From: Atrichornis clamosus
Lineage: Eukaryota > Chordata > Aves > Passeriformes > Menuridae
DNA length: 64,000 bases
Direction of reading: 5' to 3'
Assembly: GCA_013400975.1 (NCBI GenBank)
Contig: WBMZ01014087.1
Coordinates: 1-64,000, forward strand
The notes beneath the pieces were generated by a model that was given only the letters and a program-made list of their open reading frames with translations, was not told the DNA's origin and made no database searches. Shown here one piece after another: positions 27,101 to 38,900 of this stretch. The position numbers and the translations under genes are program-made. How positions within the stretch are numbered: the stretch's first letter is position 1; every line of letters starts with the position of its first letter.

Positions 27101-30100
27101 TGATGGCAAAGGGTCTTGTTGCCTGAAGTATGTATTTGTATTTATTTCATGTGCTCATGAAAATCTTCCTTAGTACTCCCAATGTACATTTAATACATTA
27201 GTGGTCCAAATCACTTTCTCCTATTTTTAGGGTCTACTACTGCTTCTATATAACCACAGATATTCTTATTTGTTTGAGAAACATGAAGTTGCATCTGCAT
27301 TTCATTTTAGGACTCAGTCAGTCTTAACAATTTTACGTCTTTTATACAGTCACTGTACCATTGCAACCAACTATCTTCTGTATGTTGCAATCACACACTG
27401 AAATGGAATGTGTGGAGTTGCCCGTTTCCAGTTGTATTGCCTCTCATTCACTATGCGAACAGCATTGTTTTCACTCCTTATTTTCTTATGATCACATACC
27501 AGTCTCAGAAGTAGCCAACTGATATTGTTGGGAATGTGTTTACTGATGAAAGAGGAGTATCCTTAATCTTGGTTCTAAAATACCATATTTTTTCTGTTAT
27601 GCCCCTGATTTTTTCTGTTATGCCCCTGCAAAGTCTATATATTTAGTATTCATGAATGCATGTATACAAATTTAGATCATGATGAACACTTAGAGTTTGG
27701 TTTTTTTTTAATCTGCCTGACATTTTTGAATCAGATTGAGATACACATCTGACAGAAATAATAACCATATATAGCAATGGACTAAAAGGAGAAATCACAG
27801 AATACAAAATAAAAAAGTAAAGGAGGAAAGAATCCCTGAAAGCAGAAATGTACCAAAACCACATATTTTTAATTTCTTCATTTTTCTAGTTTTAATTCTT
27901 TACAGAGATAACTTTTCATATTAAAAAAACCCCCAAAACACCAGCTGTCCTAACAAAACTAAAATCTGTAATTCTATAATATGTACCCATTCATATTTTG
28001 CCTAGATTTAGTAAAAGTGGAATTTTTCCACTCCATCTGATCCTCATCTACCATCTCTCTACAGTGCATTAATAGCCAAGATTTTTGGCTAACAATACTC
28101 AAAAAATCTGAATTATGACTAAATAATAGATCCCTGATATTTATTACAATTGGATCCTGAGTGGTAGGAATAATCAGCTTTTATTTTGGATAAAGTCTCC
28201 CTCCCCTCCCATCTCATAGGAAGGCTTCTGACCATTTCAGAAATACACAGAGAAGATTTCACAGTATCAAAGAATCTTGGTTGCACCACAGCATTTCTCA
28301 AGAGGTTACACTATCAGGCATAACATTAATACTTATGAAGGGGAACAAATGTTTAGATAAATAATTAAAGAGGGACTTTTAAGGAATAAAAAAAGATTTT
28401 TTTTATATTGCACACTGCTTGCTCCCTGTCCCAGAATGCAATCTTAATTAAAAAACCCCCACAAAATGTGACATGAATTCTGACATTTCTGTGTAGTAGT
28501 TTGGTTTTTTTAAAAAAAAAGTAACATGAGCAAGACTAAAAAACTACTGTGTGGGTGTTAACGCATGCTTCTGGTGCAAACTCTACGCATGTCTGTCTGC
28601 CACTGACAGCTATGCGAGAAATAAAAGCCATGAAAAAAATATATTCACTTTTTCTAAAAGACTGAGTGACAACTTTTAGTTCACCATTTTATTCTTACGT
28701 GCCTTAATTGCACAAGCCATCACACACAGAAAGAATGGAAATAACCCATAAACTGAATTTATTGATAAACCAGTAGTATTATTTAAAAGAGGAAGACAGT
28801 GACCACTTCTTTCTCAGGCAGTTGAACCAATCTATTATTGTATGTGTATCTCTCTACAGTCTGGTTGTCTGGTAACTGCACAAACCTCTCTCATAGTATG
28901 AATCACTGTGATGAGTTACTAGGCATTTTCATGTAAAAAAAAACCCCCAAAACTCTTCTAAAGTATCAGAACAACTTACTTCTGTCCATGTGAATACTGC
29001 CACTGTAATTTTATTGTGTCATTGAATGAGACCACTGGATGCTACTAGTAAATTTTTTTGTTCCACTGCTGTATTTCTTTTCTCTTACATTTTAAACCCT
29101 ACTGTATTTAAATGGATCAGAAATATCAGATTGTTTATCCTGCACAGTAACTTTGGGGTCAACAGAAATTAAAACCATCAACATTAGCTAAAATTCTGTT
29201 GAACTTTTGTCAGCAGAAAAAAAGTAATTCTGGCAGATGTGGAAATAGGGAAAACTAAGAACCAAAGAAAGTTCTGGGGAGACTTATTAGTGGGCAAAGT
29301 GAAGCCAAAATGCTCAAACATGCATAATTATCTCAGTATCTCACATGATTCTGAAGTTTGTCACCTGATAAGTGTTGAATTATGTGAAGTTTTATATAGA
29401 TGTGCAATAAATTGATGTTTTGAAAAGCTAAAGTACCAACAGGACATCATTGAACAGACATACTAGCTTCAGTAGTGGACTGCAGAACAGTCTGAAAACT
29501 CTGAGTTAATGAACTACTTAAACCAGTAAGACTTAAAATCATATTACAGTCAGTAGGGGAAAAAAACCAAAATGAAGTAGCTTGTCCCTCCCTTTTTCTC
29601 AGGTAAACAGAGATCAGCCCTGGACTGTTTTGAAAATAATGCTGTCTCAGGCAGTTCTACCTGTGTTTTCAGGCTGACTTATTGTGAGACAAGTTTATAA
29701 AGTAAGGATAGAATTTACTTTTTGAAGTTTTATAGATCTGCAAAGTAAAAGTAATGCTTGACTTATGAAACTCTGGCACCAGAAATCTGTCATCAAATAA
29801 CATGAAGAAAAATAAACATTTTTTTTTGTTACCTAAATCTGACTTGAGAAGTTTTAAATTTCTTTTCTAAGGAGACTTAGATACTATCTACAAAAGTAAC
29901 ACCTTGAATCACAACAAAAGAGAAGATATTTAAAATGAAAGTGCCCACATAACCCTAACACTACTTGTAATCAACTACAAAATTCAGTGAAACCAAGACA
30001 AAGGAGATGCATGCATTAAACCTAAAAAAAAAAATATTAATTTAAGCAGCCAACATGTACTTAGGATAAGTGAGCCTAGTGGGTAGATTTTTATCTCCAG

Positions 30101-31953
30101 CAAAGAGGATTCCAGCCAGCTTCTAAATAATGTGAATCAATGTCCATTATTATCACACTTAGAAAATTTTCCCTAATGTCAAATTTTTTTTTCCCTTGAA
30201 ATTTCAGTTCATTTTTTCTTGTGCTGTTATCAGTAAATATGGAGATTACTGATCACTATTTCTTCTGCACCAGCAGTTCTCAGTAGGTTACTGTGCACCA
30301 GTATGCTGTGTCTACGAGCACATGTACAGGCATCCAGACACACCAAAAGTAGAAATAGTCATTTCATACTTACATTTCAAAACACCCTTGTGATGTCCAG
30401 CTTCCAGGGTTTTTTGCTTTACACTGAAAAAATGCAGCTCCTCCAACTTTTTCTTAGCCACTGATAGTTTTTAAACCTCAATCTCACTATGTTCAGTTTT
30501 ATGATCCCTAAATTGATTTCAACTGTTTGAAGCATAATGCTCTCTTTCATATAAATTTTATGGCTTAATCTTCCTGCATTCTGCACAGATTTGTTACACT
30601 CTGTCTCTTGCAATGTATGTGGGCCAAAGAAATCCACTCTCTTTGCAAGGCAAGAATGTAATAGTAGATGAACAAAAACCTCAAGAGTCTGACCAACTAA
30701 CTGTTACTACTCCAGATTTAATTATTACTCTGAGGAAAAGACTTTGATACATAAAAAGACCTACAAATAATGACACAAGAACACAGTAAAACTTAATATA
30801 CAGATACGTCCTTGCATTCTATCCCTTAGTCTTTGATATTAAGTTCATTCTTCCCCTGTCCCTTTTGGAATTACGCAAATGGCTACTTCCTCCTCACTCT
30901 AGGACTCTCTAGGGATTATTTCTGTGTGACTTTCTATATACCTTGATTTCTTCACTGATCCACATTTCTCTATTACATCCAAATGTACACTTTAAAGTAT
31001 ATTTTACATACACTCATTACTTCTCTACATTACATCTCTGGTTTCCAAACCTGTTTCTTCGAAGGTTACATTTCTTAAATGACCACTAATTGCACACTGG
31101 TGAGCTTTTCACAGCCTTGTAGACTCATAACTTTATACCTGTACTCCTTTATCCAGAATTTTTTTCACTAATCATAGAAAAGATATTCTGCATGAAATAA
31201 CTACTTGTTACTATTGTTTATTAATTACAGAAATCTAACTAGATTAACAGCAGATGTCACATCATATGATCATGTAAGACTAAGTTAAAGCCGAAGAAAT
31301 TAGGTACTGTTATCTGACTACTAGACAGTAGCAAGTCCAGGCAAAGCAAACCTGCAAGTCCTAGCCTGGAGACCTTTCAGACTTAACATAAAAGGCTCCA
31401 ATCCAACTATCAGCAATAGTAATCCTTGCTGTCTTCTTAATGCTCTGCAATGAAATATTATTAGAAATAAGAGAGTCAAATAATCATCTCTCAGGTGCAT
31501 GCAATCACTAGCATATTACATTCAAGAATAAAATCACCTTTGAGTTATACTCGCTGCTTATCATACTTAAAAATAGAATTTGCTACTTATAAAAAAGAAA
31601 TCAAGCTCACACATTCTTGGTCAATAATCAGCTCATACTTTTTAACAGTTCCAAGAGTGTTTCAACCTGAAATGATTTAAACGACTCCCCCCAGAATAAT
31701 AAACTCATATGTCTCTAGAAAGGAATGACATTAGATTTAAGAAATCTATATGCTAGAAAAAATTACATCACACACTGACTGCAATGATCTTCTCATACAA
31801 AAAATATGCAGTAAAATTCTAGCACAGCTTTCAATAAAGACAGAATTTATTGCCAAGTACTTTTAGGATTGTCATTGAGAGCTCTCTCAAGCAGGGATTC
31901 TTACCATTGTAGTAATACAACAACAACCCCCAAATAGTTCCCATCCCCTATCA
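24179..31953. other. AT-rich single-copy DNA, no gene seen
   Basis: No gene, RNA or classified repeat was recognised across this 7.8 kb. Frames reach only about 90 codons and lack motifs. A 21-bp tandem duplication lies at 27587-27628, and A-runs followed by C-runs occur at about 27923 and 28936. Confidence 0.6.
27587..27628. repeat. perfect 21-bp tandem duplication
   Basis: ATTTTTTCTGTTATGCCCCTG occurs twice head to tail (27587-27607 and 27608-27628) with no mismatch. Identity implies a recent slippage or replication duplication, or an assembly artefact. Confidence 0.9.
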
Positions 31954-32028
31954 AAAACAAAAAACAACAACAAAAAAAGCAAAAAAAAAAGCAAAAAACA
32001 AAACAAAACCACCAAAAAAACCCAACAC
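31954..32028. repeat. A-rich low-complexity tract
   Basis: A-runs are punctuated by single C or G bases (AAAAAC, CAACAA, AAGCAAA units). No retrotransposon body could be tied to it. Confidence 0.85.
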
Positions 32029-33312
32029 CTGAGACCGTTTCCATATTTGTCTATCTTCACCTATATGCCTGAATATTCTTAGATGTGAATTTCAGGTTCA
32101 TGGTATCTGATCATTAGAATGAAAACCAACAGGCAAGCACTGTAGGATTTTTTCAAAGATACATAATGAGGTTCAAACTGTACTATTCACCTACCAAAAA
32201 CTTAAGTGAAAAATACTTGACTATGTTACTCAATTGCTGAATTAAATATTGAACACAATATCCTCTATTATACAAGAATGCAGGGCTTCCTTTGCTGTTA
32301 TTTTTTAATCTGAAATGAATTTTACTCTCTACTGAGTAAATTTATCTCCTAAAGGTGCTTCTAACAACAAATAGTGTTTTGTTACCACATTTCTTTCCTC
32401 CTAAAGTAAACATCGGCTCTGACAACTTAAGAAAGAAATTTATCTTTCAGATGCAATTCGCAAAGGTGTGTGGATGATTTTTATCTTTTATTGCATTTAA
32501 CAAATATTCTGGTAGTGCAAGATCTTTGTGCATCAGGTACATTCACGACAACTTCAGCCCTTGCTGTTTTCTTTCTATAGCACATAATATCCATGACTTT
32601 TGCTGTTTTACTACAGGTCTTAAGCTGCTAAAAAAAATCCATAGTATTATAATTGGAGAGTGTTCTGTGCTCTCTGATGGTGTGCAAGTGACCTAGTCAC
32701 TTTGTTGAATTAAACCTTTAATATGTGTCTGCTGAAGATTGCACTGAAGGCCATTCTGTTATTATTTTTTTAGTATTATTTACAGCTACTTAGAGCCTGA
32801 TTTTTATTTTTTAAGCATAAATGGTCTTAACACAATCATCATTTATGCTTATTTAAATGCTATCTTTAAATAAATGAATGAAATAAACAGCTAAACAACT
32901 AACAATAAATAGAAGCCTGCTACCATTGGAAAATGAGGTATAAGATTTTAAGTTCTTTGAAAGTATTATGAAGCATTATTTCAGAACAGCTGAAAGGGCA
33001 ATTATCTGTGCACTTGTTAACATTTATGTCTGTTTGTGCTACTAAAGTTCATCTTGCTTTAGAACAGCTATTCAATGCTGTGCAAAGTCCAGACTCAAAC
33101 CAAAGTGCAACACAGAGTAAGAACAACCAAAAGACCAAGTAAATATAATTTTGGCATTTAGCAAATAAAGAAAGGCAAATAAGTAAAAAGAACTTTTCAC
33201 TATTTTCATTAGTGAAAAGAGTTTGCTAGCTTTAAGTACAGGAAAAATGATAAAAGGACTAAAATGCCTTTATTGCAGGCTACCTTAGGTTTTACCCAAT
33301 GCTGCCAAATTA
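32029..33312. other. AT-rich single-copy DNA, possible conserved noncoding patch
   Basis: No gene was seen. The segment at about 32430-33060 is complex and TAAT/TTATTG-rich and holds a 12-bp hairpin at 32812-32851. It would be a reasonable place to look for conserved noncoding sequence, although conservation was not tested. Confidence 0.45.
32812..32851. other. 12-bp perfect hairpin
   Basis: TAAGCATAAATG (32812-32823) and CATTTATGCTTA (32840-32851) are exact reverse complements with a 16-base loop. The arms do not extend far beyond 12 bp, so the structure is shorter than a usual pre-miRNA stem. No known RNA family was recognised. Confidence 0.55.
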
Positions 33313-33368
33313 CAGAATCAGAGAAATGTTAAGGTTGAAAAAGACCCCTAGAATCATCAAGTCTAATC
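33313..33368 (-). mobile_element. CR1 LINE 3'-tail fragment
   Basis: Plus-strand ACAGAATCAGAGAAATG followed by GTTGAAAAAGACCCCTAGAA and ATCATCAAGTCTAATCAG is the reverse complement of a CR1 3' end. The copy is very short. Weak similarity (CCAGTCCAGCAC) may continue to about 33410 after an A9 run. Confidence 0.8.
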
Positions 33369-33551
33369 AGTAAAAAAAAAATTAAATTATGTTCAACCAG
33401 TCCAGCACAGCTAATTAATACATGGATAATCTGCATTGCCAGACCAACTTGTGTCTTCTCCACAGTAGCATTTTCTACATAGTCAGGAATTATTTTTTTT
33501 CTTTAATATCTTCCAAGACCTGCTTTTTCTTCATCGTGGCATGAATCTGAG

Positions 33552-33773
33552 TTGGGGGAGGTTTGGGTTAGTTAGCAGGAAAAGGTTCTTCATCCAGAGG
33601 GTAATTGAACAGGCTCCCCAGGGAAGTGGTCACAGCACCAAGCCTGACAGAATTCAAGAAACATTTGGATAACACTCCCAGGCACATGGTGTGACTCTTG
33701 GGGATATTCTGTGCAGGGCCAGGAGCCAGACTCGATCCTTGCGGGTCCCTTCCAACTCTATGGTTCTATGACC
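33552..33773 (+). mobile_element. CR1 LINE, 5'-truncated 3' end
   Basis: Read on the plus strand: an AGGTTTGGGTTAG start, a GGAAAAGGTTCTTCATCCAG block, AGGCTCCCCAGGGAAGTGGT, TTCAAGAAACATTTGGATAA, a TTCCAACTCTATGG stretch and a terminal TCTATGAC. These match the end of a CR1 subfamily, including the short ATTCTATG-type terminal repeat. It points away from the fragment at 33313, so the two tails face outward. Confidence 0.88.
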
Positions 33774-35862
33774 TTTTTGACAGAGATCTAGGTAACTGCA
33801 CACACTTAAGATCATATTGCTTTATGTTGAGTAAATGTAATTATGTTATTACTGAGTAAATATATATTTAATCTCTAATTGCTTTTTAAGCAATGGACAT
33901 TATGGGTCAAATCTAGTTCATAGGCTGTATGGAAATACTAGGTTTCTTACTATTGTAACACACAGGGTCTGGCTATAATAGCCTATCTATAATAACCTGA
34001 AATATAAGCTTAAGTTCAACAAACTAACATTGCTTTGATACTCCTCTTTGAGAGGCACATATCTAAAGAGACTAAACAATCCAACAAGGTTGCTGTCTAT
34101 ATAAACAGCGTTTGAATTCAAAAGCAGCTTTAGAAGATAATATGAAAACTATTTATTGAAAGGGAAACCTGTAGTGAGTAAATTCTATCCTTATCCAAAT
34201 AAAATCAAACTCAAACACCGTGAAGAAAAATATATTTAATGAATAATCACAGACTAATTTCCACAGCGGGGAAAAAAACCAGTCTACTGAATAATTACTA
34301 AAGGGAAGAAGTGTCATTCCTCTCTAAGCAATGTATACTTTGGGGATTCACACAGCCCATGGGATGATGCAAATCCCAAGAGATTTGAGACCTAAGATGT
34401 GTTGGGAGTCAGAGTCAATCAGGTCCAGAAAGAGGGGGATGAAGTGCCTCACAATTCTTGGCTCTCTGCTAAGAGTTTTTGTAAAAGGAATAAAAGCCCT
34501 CAAGCAACACACACTATTAATCATCTAACTGGGCAGTCATAAGGAAAATACAGAGACTAATATTAATATTATCTATGCTTCTTTGCTATGCTATGTGTGA
34601 CTGACAATTAATACAAATTAACTTGTTTAAAGAAAGCATATTACACTTCCAATGAACATTCATCTATATAGAAGATAAATTATTTTATTACAGCTATGTT
34701 ATTTTCATTATTTTTCTACTATAATACTTGACTCATAATTTGCATGTAAACTGACTACCTCCGAATGGCATAGATTGTCCTCTGTATTAATTCTTCTAAT
34801 TTTCAATGAGTTACAAGACGTGTTAATTAAAATTGTCTAATGGTACCAAGCAGACAACATAACCTGTTTACCACTTTCTCAGAAAAATAACTGAATTGCA
34901 GCATCTGTTTCACTGGAAATAATCATTATTTTCAACAAGGACAAAACATGCAGGAGAAACAAAATGATGAATGTAGCACATTTGTGATACAGCAATGTAA
35001 TTACTTTACTTAGTAAAACATTACAGGAATAAGATTTACTTTTTCTTCCTGAATTAAATGTTCAAATGAAGTTGTTTTTTACTCTAAGTACTTCATTAAT
35101 TTTGGTAATTATTTCCTTTATTAAATTCCTTCAATACTCCTATTTGATTCTGAATGTTCAGTAGTGTTTGCTACTTAAACATCACAGCAGTAATAAATCT
35201 TAAAGGCCAACTATGAGCTAGAAAAAAATTAAGACTCTTGAGTGCATTATGCTTGTCACAGACCATAGAGCTCAACATTATCTTATGTTAGTTATGCTCA
35301 GCTAAACATACCCACATTCTGATTGTGTTACTTTCACAGCTCCCAACAACAAGCTCAGTCCAGATAATTAAAAAAGCACCACAAAAAATGAAGAGCCCTT
35401 AGTTTCAGCCTGTAACATGGTGGACTTTTGTAGATCAAATGTGTCTCTTCCCTCAAATAATACTAATGATTAAGTATCAAAAGGAGAAAGGCATATAAAA
35501 ACTGATAGGAATTCTACATTCATTAGATTAGGCACAGAAGAAAAAGGATAGAGAAGGATATTTTTTCATTTATATCTGAGATTATGCTCCAAAACATGCT
35601 TCTCAATAGTTATAGAAAGTTCCACAAGCTACATAACATTAAGAAAAATCATGTATGATTGAGATTGGGCAAAATGTAGAAAAAAATAGTACGTTTTACT
35701 TTGAGTAGGCAAACTGAAGAAGACTGTTAAGTCTCTGGACTACCAATATACAAAATTTTGTAACAGTTTTGTGTTTCAATTATGAATTAAACATTATTGT
35801 TTCCAAACTTTTCTGCTAGAAGCCAACTAATTAGTAATAGTCACAAAATCGTTGTCATATGT

Positions 35863-35948
35863 AACCATGATAACACATTATAAAACCATGAATAGTGAAT
35901 GATATCATTTAACCATGAAGAACTATGGTTGATGTGAAATCAACCATG
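35863..35948. repeat. clustered AACCATG motifs with terminal hairpin
   Basis: AACCATGA occurs at 35863, 35884 and 35911, and AACCATG again at 35942. The last copy pairs with an inverted copy: ATGGTTGAT (35925-35933) and ATCAACCAT (35939-35947) form a 9-bp stem with a 5-base loop. Spacings are 21, 27 and 31 bases, so this is not a simple tandem repeat. Confidence 0.5.
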
Positions 35949-38900
35949 GAAATAAATGCAGCATCAACCTACCCACCTTGATTATTCTAGTGTTGCAATA
36001 TGCAGAAGTATTGACAGTGTATTACAGGTTTTAATAGTAAAGCACTTACTCTTTCAGACATGGGAGATAATTCCTATTCCAGCTAAGACATAATTCTCTC
36101 TTTTTTCAAGTTTAAAAAAAGCATGAACTTTTCCGCCATCCTCCTCCTCTACTCCTCCTATCACATTTTCCTTCATCTCCAGAAAGTAAAAGGTATTCAT
36201 CTCTCTTTCAAGTAGGAAAATGGAACTCTAATAGTCTTTCTCCTCTCTCTTTTACCCGTCTGCTCTGGTGTGGGCTCTGCCCTAATATTTTAGTGCTCTA
36301 ACTCCACTACTTGATTCTTTAGACCCAGGCCAGAACTGCACACAATAGTTGTGATGTTAAACTACCAAAATCTGACATAGATATAAAAATGATGTTGTCT
36401 TGCTCCCAAATATGCTCCTTCCTCACTTGTACTCTTCCTTGATGATGTTCCACATTCCTTCATTCCTACTTAGAATAATCTTCTAGGTATATTTTCTCTA
36501 CTAAGTACTTCAAGCTATTAATAAAATCTACTACAAAGCAGTTTTGGGCAATGCAATTTTCTACATGACAACAGCCCTGATAAATCATGTAAGCAAAAAA
36601 GCATACCATATTCTACTCCTACACATGTTTTATCTTTATTTTGGTGGTATGAACTTATGGCATTTAAAACACTGAAAATACATACTTTCCTTTTTTTGCT
36701 ACAAATTTAAACAAAAGTACTTAAATGAATTTATCATGTTGCTACTGGGATGAAGGTAAATGCTCATCTGCTTTTTCCCATATGGAGAAAACATGGTGAC
36801 TTTAATCATTCATAGCAAGTGAGATACTATTGATTGCTTCCTTCCTGCCCTGAGAAAAAAAAAAAGGAACTATATATTTAATTACCTGTAAATGTTTATA
36901 TTTTTTTTCACCTCAACACAGACGCACCTGGTAACAGTAGCTTTAAAAGTGTTTTATTTTTAAAGCCACATTTTTATAGCAAATGTCAGTCTTCTCTGAA
37001 CTGTTTTCCCATGCATTTAACCTCTCTATATCCAAAATTTTAATCTTTAATTGAGTTCAAAGGAACAGTGTCTGACAGTAATCTTAATTTTTAAATACAA
37101 CCAGGGGCCTTCCAGATAAAAGTAAAACAGCAGCAACTTCTCATCTCTGTGCCCCCTGCATTTTCTGTTGAGGGAGGGAGGTGCAGCACACATCTGTGCA
37201 TATTTTGGAAAGGAAACTTGCTTTCTGCTCAAGACAGTAAAACTTGTGTGCATATTCAGTCTTACAGCAGCACCAAACCTTTGAGAAGTGTATCTCCTCC
37301 TTGATTTATATAGACGAGGTTGAAGCCATGTTTAAAAACAAAACAAAAATATCCCTAATAAAACACACATCCAAACCTCCAGTTACAGGAACATCAGCTC
37401 TGGTGTGCAAAAAGCTACTTCTCCTTACCATCAGAAATGTATACTTTCACTGTGTGAATATTATTTTGCAGTCATATTTTAAAAAACATTTTAGGAAATA
37501 GAAGCAAAATCCAGATAGCCAGTTATTTCATTTTGCACATGGTCTAGAATAATGTCACCAGTGGTCTATTCCATTATCCTATTTTGCGTTTATTTAAATT
37601 ATTTTAATCATTGAATATACTAATTGGTACTGATTTGAACATAAATATATCCATTTGCCACTTCCAATTTTTTTGCTAGATTTCAGTGGGTACTCAAACT
37701 CTACATCTGCCAGCTGTTAATTTTCCCTTTCTCTGCAGCTCCTACAAACAAGTTACAAATTGTCAACGCAAAACTTAACTGCAAAATAAGGATTGATAAA
37801 GCTAATCTAAAACCAACTAAAAATTAAAACAAAAATTACTTTAGTAGAATATTCTTGGCATGTTTCTTCTAGCAAACAAGTAAAGCCTAATTCTTAATAA
37901 GACAGAGAATCTGATTTTTTTTTTTCAAGAAAATTTACACACACCTAATTCCAAAGGTGATTCAAAAAGAGTGTTAACGTCACACCTTCAATGTACATTA
38001 TTATATGATGCAAGGCACTAAAATATTATGGCAGTGCAGAAAGGCAAAAAACTTGAAGTGAAAGTTCAGATGTTATCTCTCTCTGCTCTCTTCACACCCT
38101 GCTGGATTTTTATAGCAGAAGCTTGAAAAAGTAATGAAATCACAGCCATTTTATCTTCAAAAGCATCATTATTACTGTAGAAAATGCCTGAGATGCTTAA
38201 ATGAAGAAAGGGTTTATATATATGTAGCTCTGCATCATACAACAGCAGTATTAACTGATCAGAAACTAGTAATGAAAATGTATTTGTTAATAGCAGAGCT
38301 ATGACCTTTTCTACCCACGAGATTGAGAGATTCCTCCAATACATTATCATCAATGGACACTTGAATAGCCAGCACGTTGCTGTACAATCCTGACCTCATT
38401 TATGGCCCCTGACTGCCCTTTGTCACTCTGTCAGGACTGTACCTGGTATGGAAGTTACCAAAGGGAGGAGGCAGCACTCAGCAGCTGGTGACTGCTTGTC
38501 TCTTGCTCAGAATCCAGAATCAGTGTCCCCAGACTTCAGGAGAGGGTCTGCCTCACGTCACCACGCTAAGCTGGGGGTACACGTGAGTGAGGAGAGGACA
38601 TGGAACAGCATCACACGTGAGCTCACAGCCACACACTTCACAAGCCTGCTCTGTCACCTCCTTGCACAATGGACCAATGTGCCCCTATCGGTTCATCATA
38701 CACAATCCTCAGTTGTTTCCATTTGCAGTTTGAGCTTTTTCAGACCCTAAGCTTTGACTTTTTACAACGAGAAAGGGAGGTAATGATAGCACTTATTTTG
38801 GCATTTTCTCAGAGTAGAGGGGTTTTTTAAAAAATTATACTAAGGACATGAAGAAACCAGCATTTTAAGCAGCAAATAAATTAAGAAGCTTATGAGGTTA

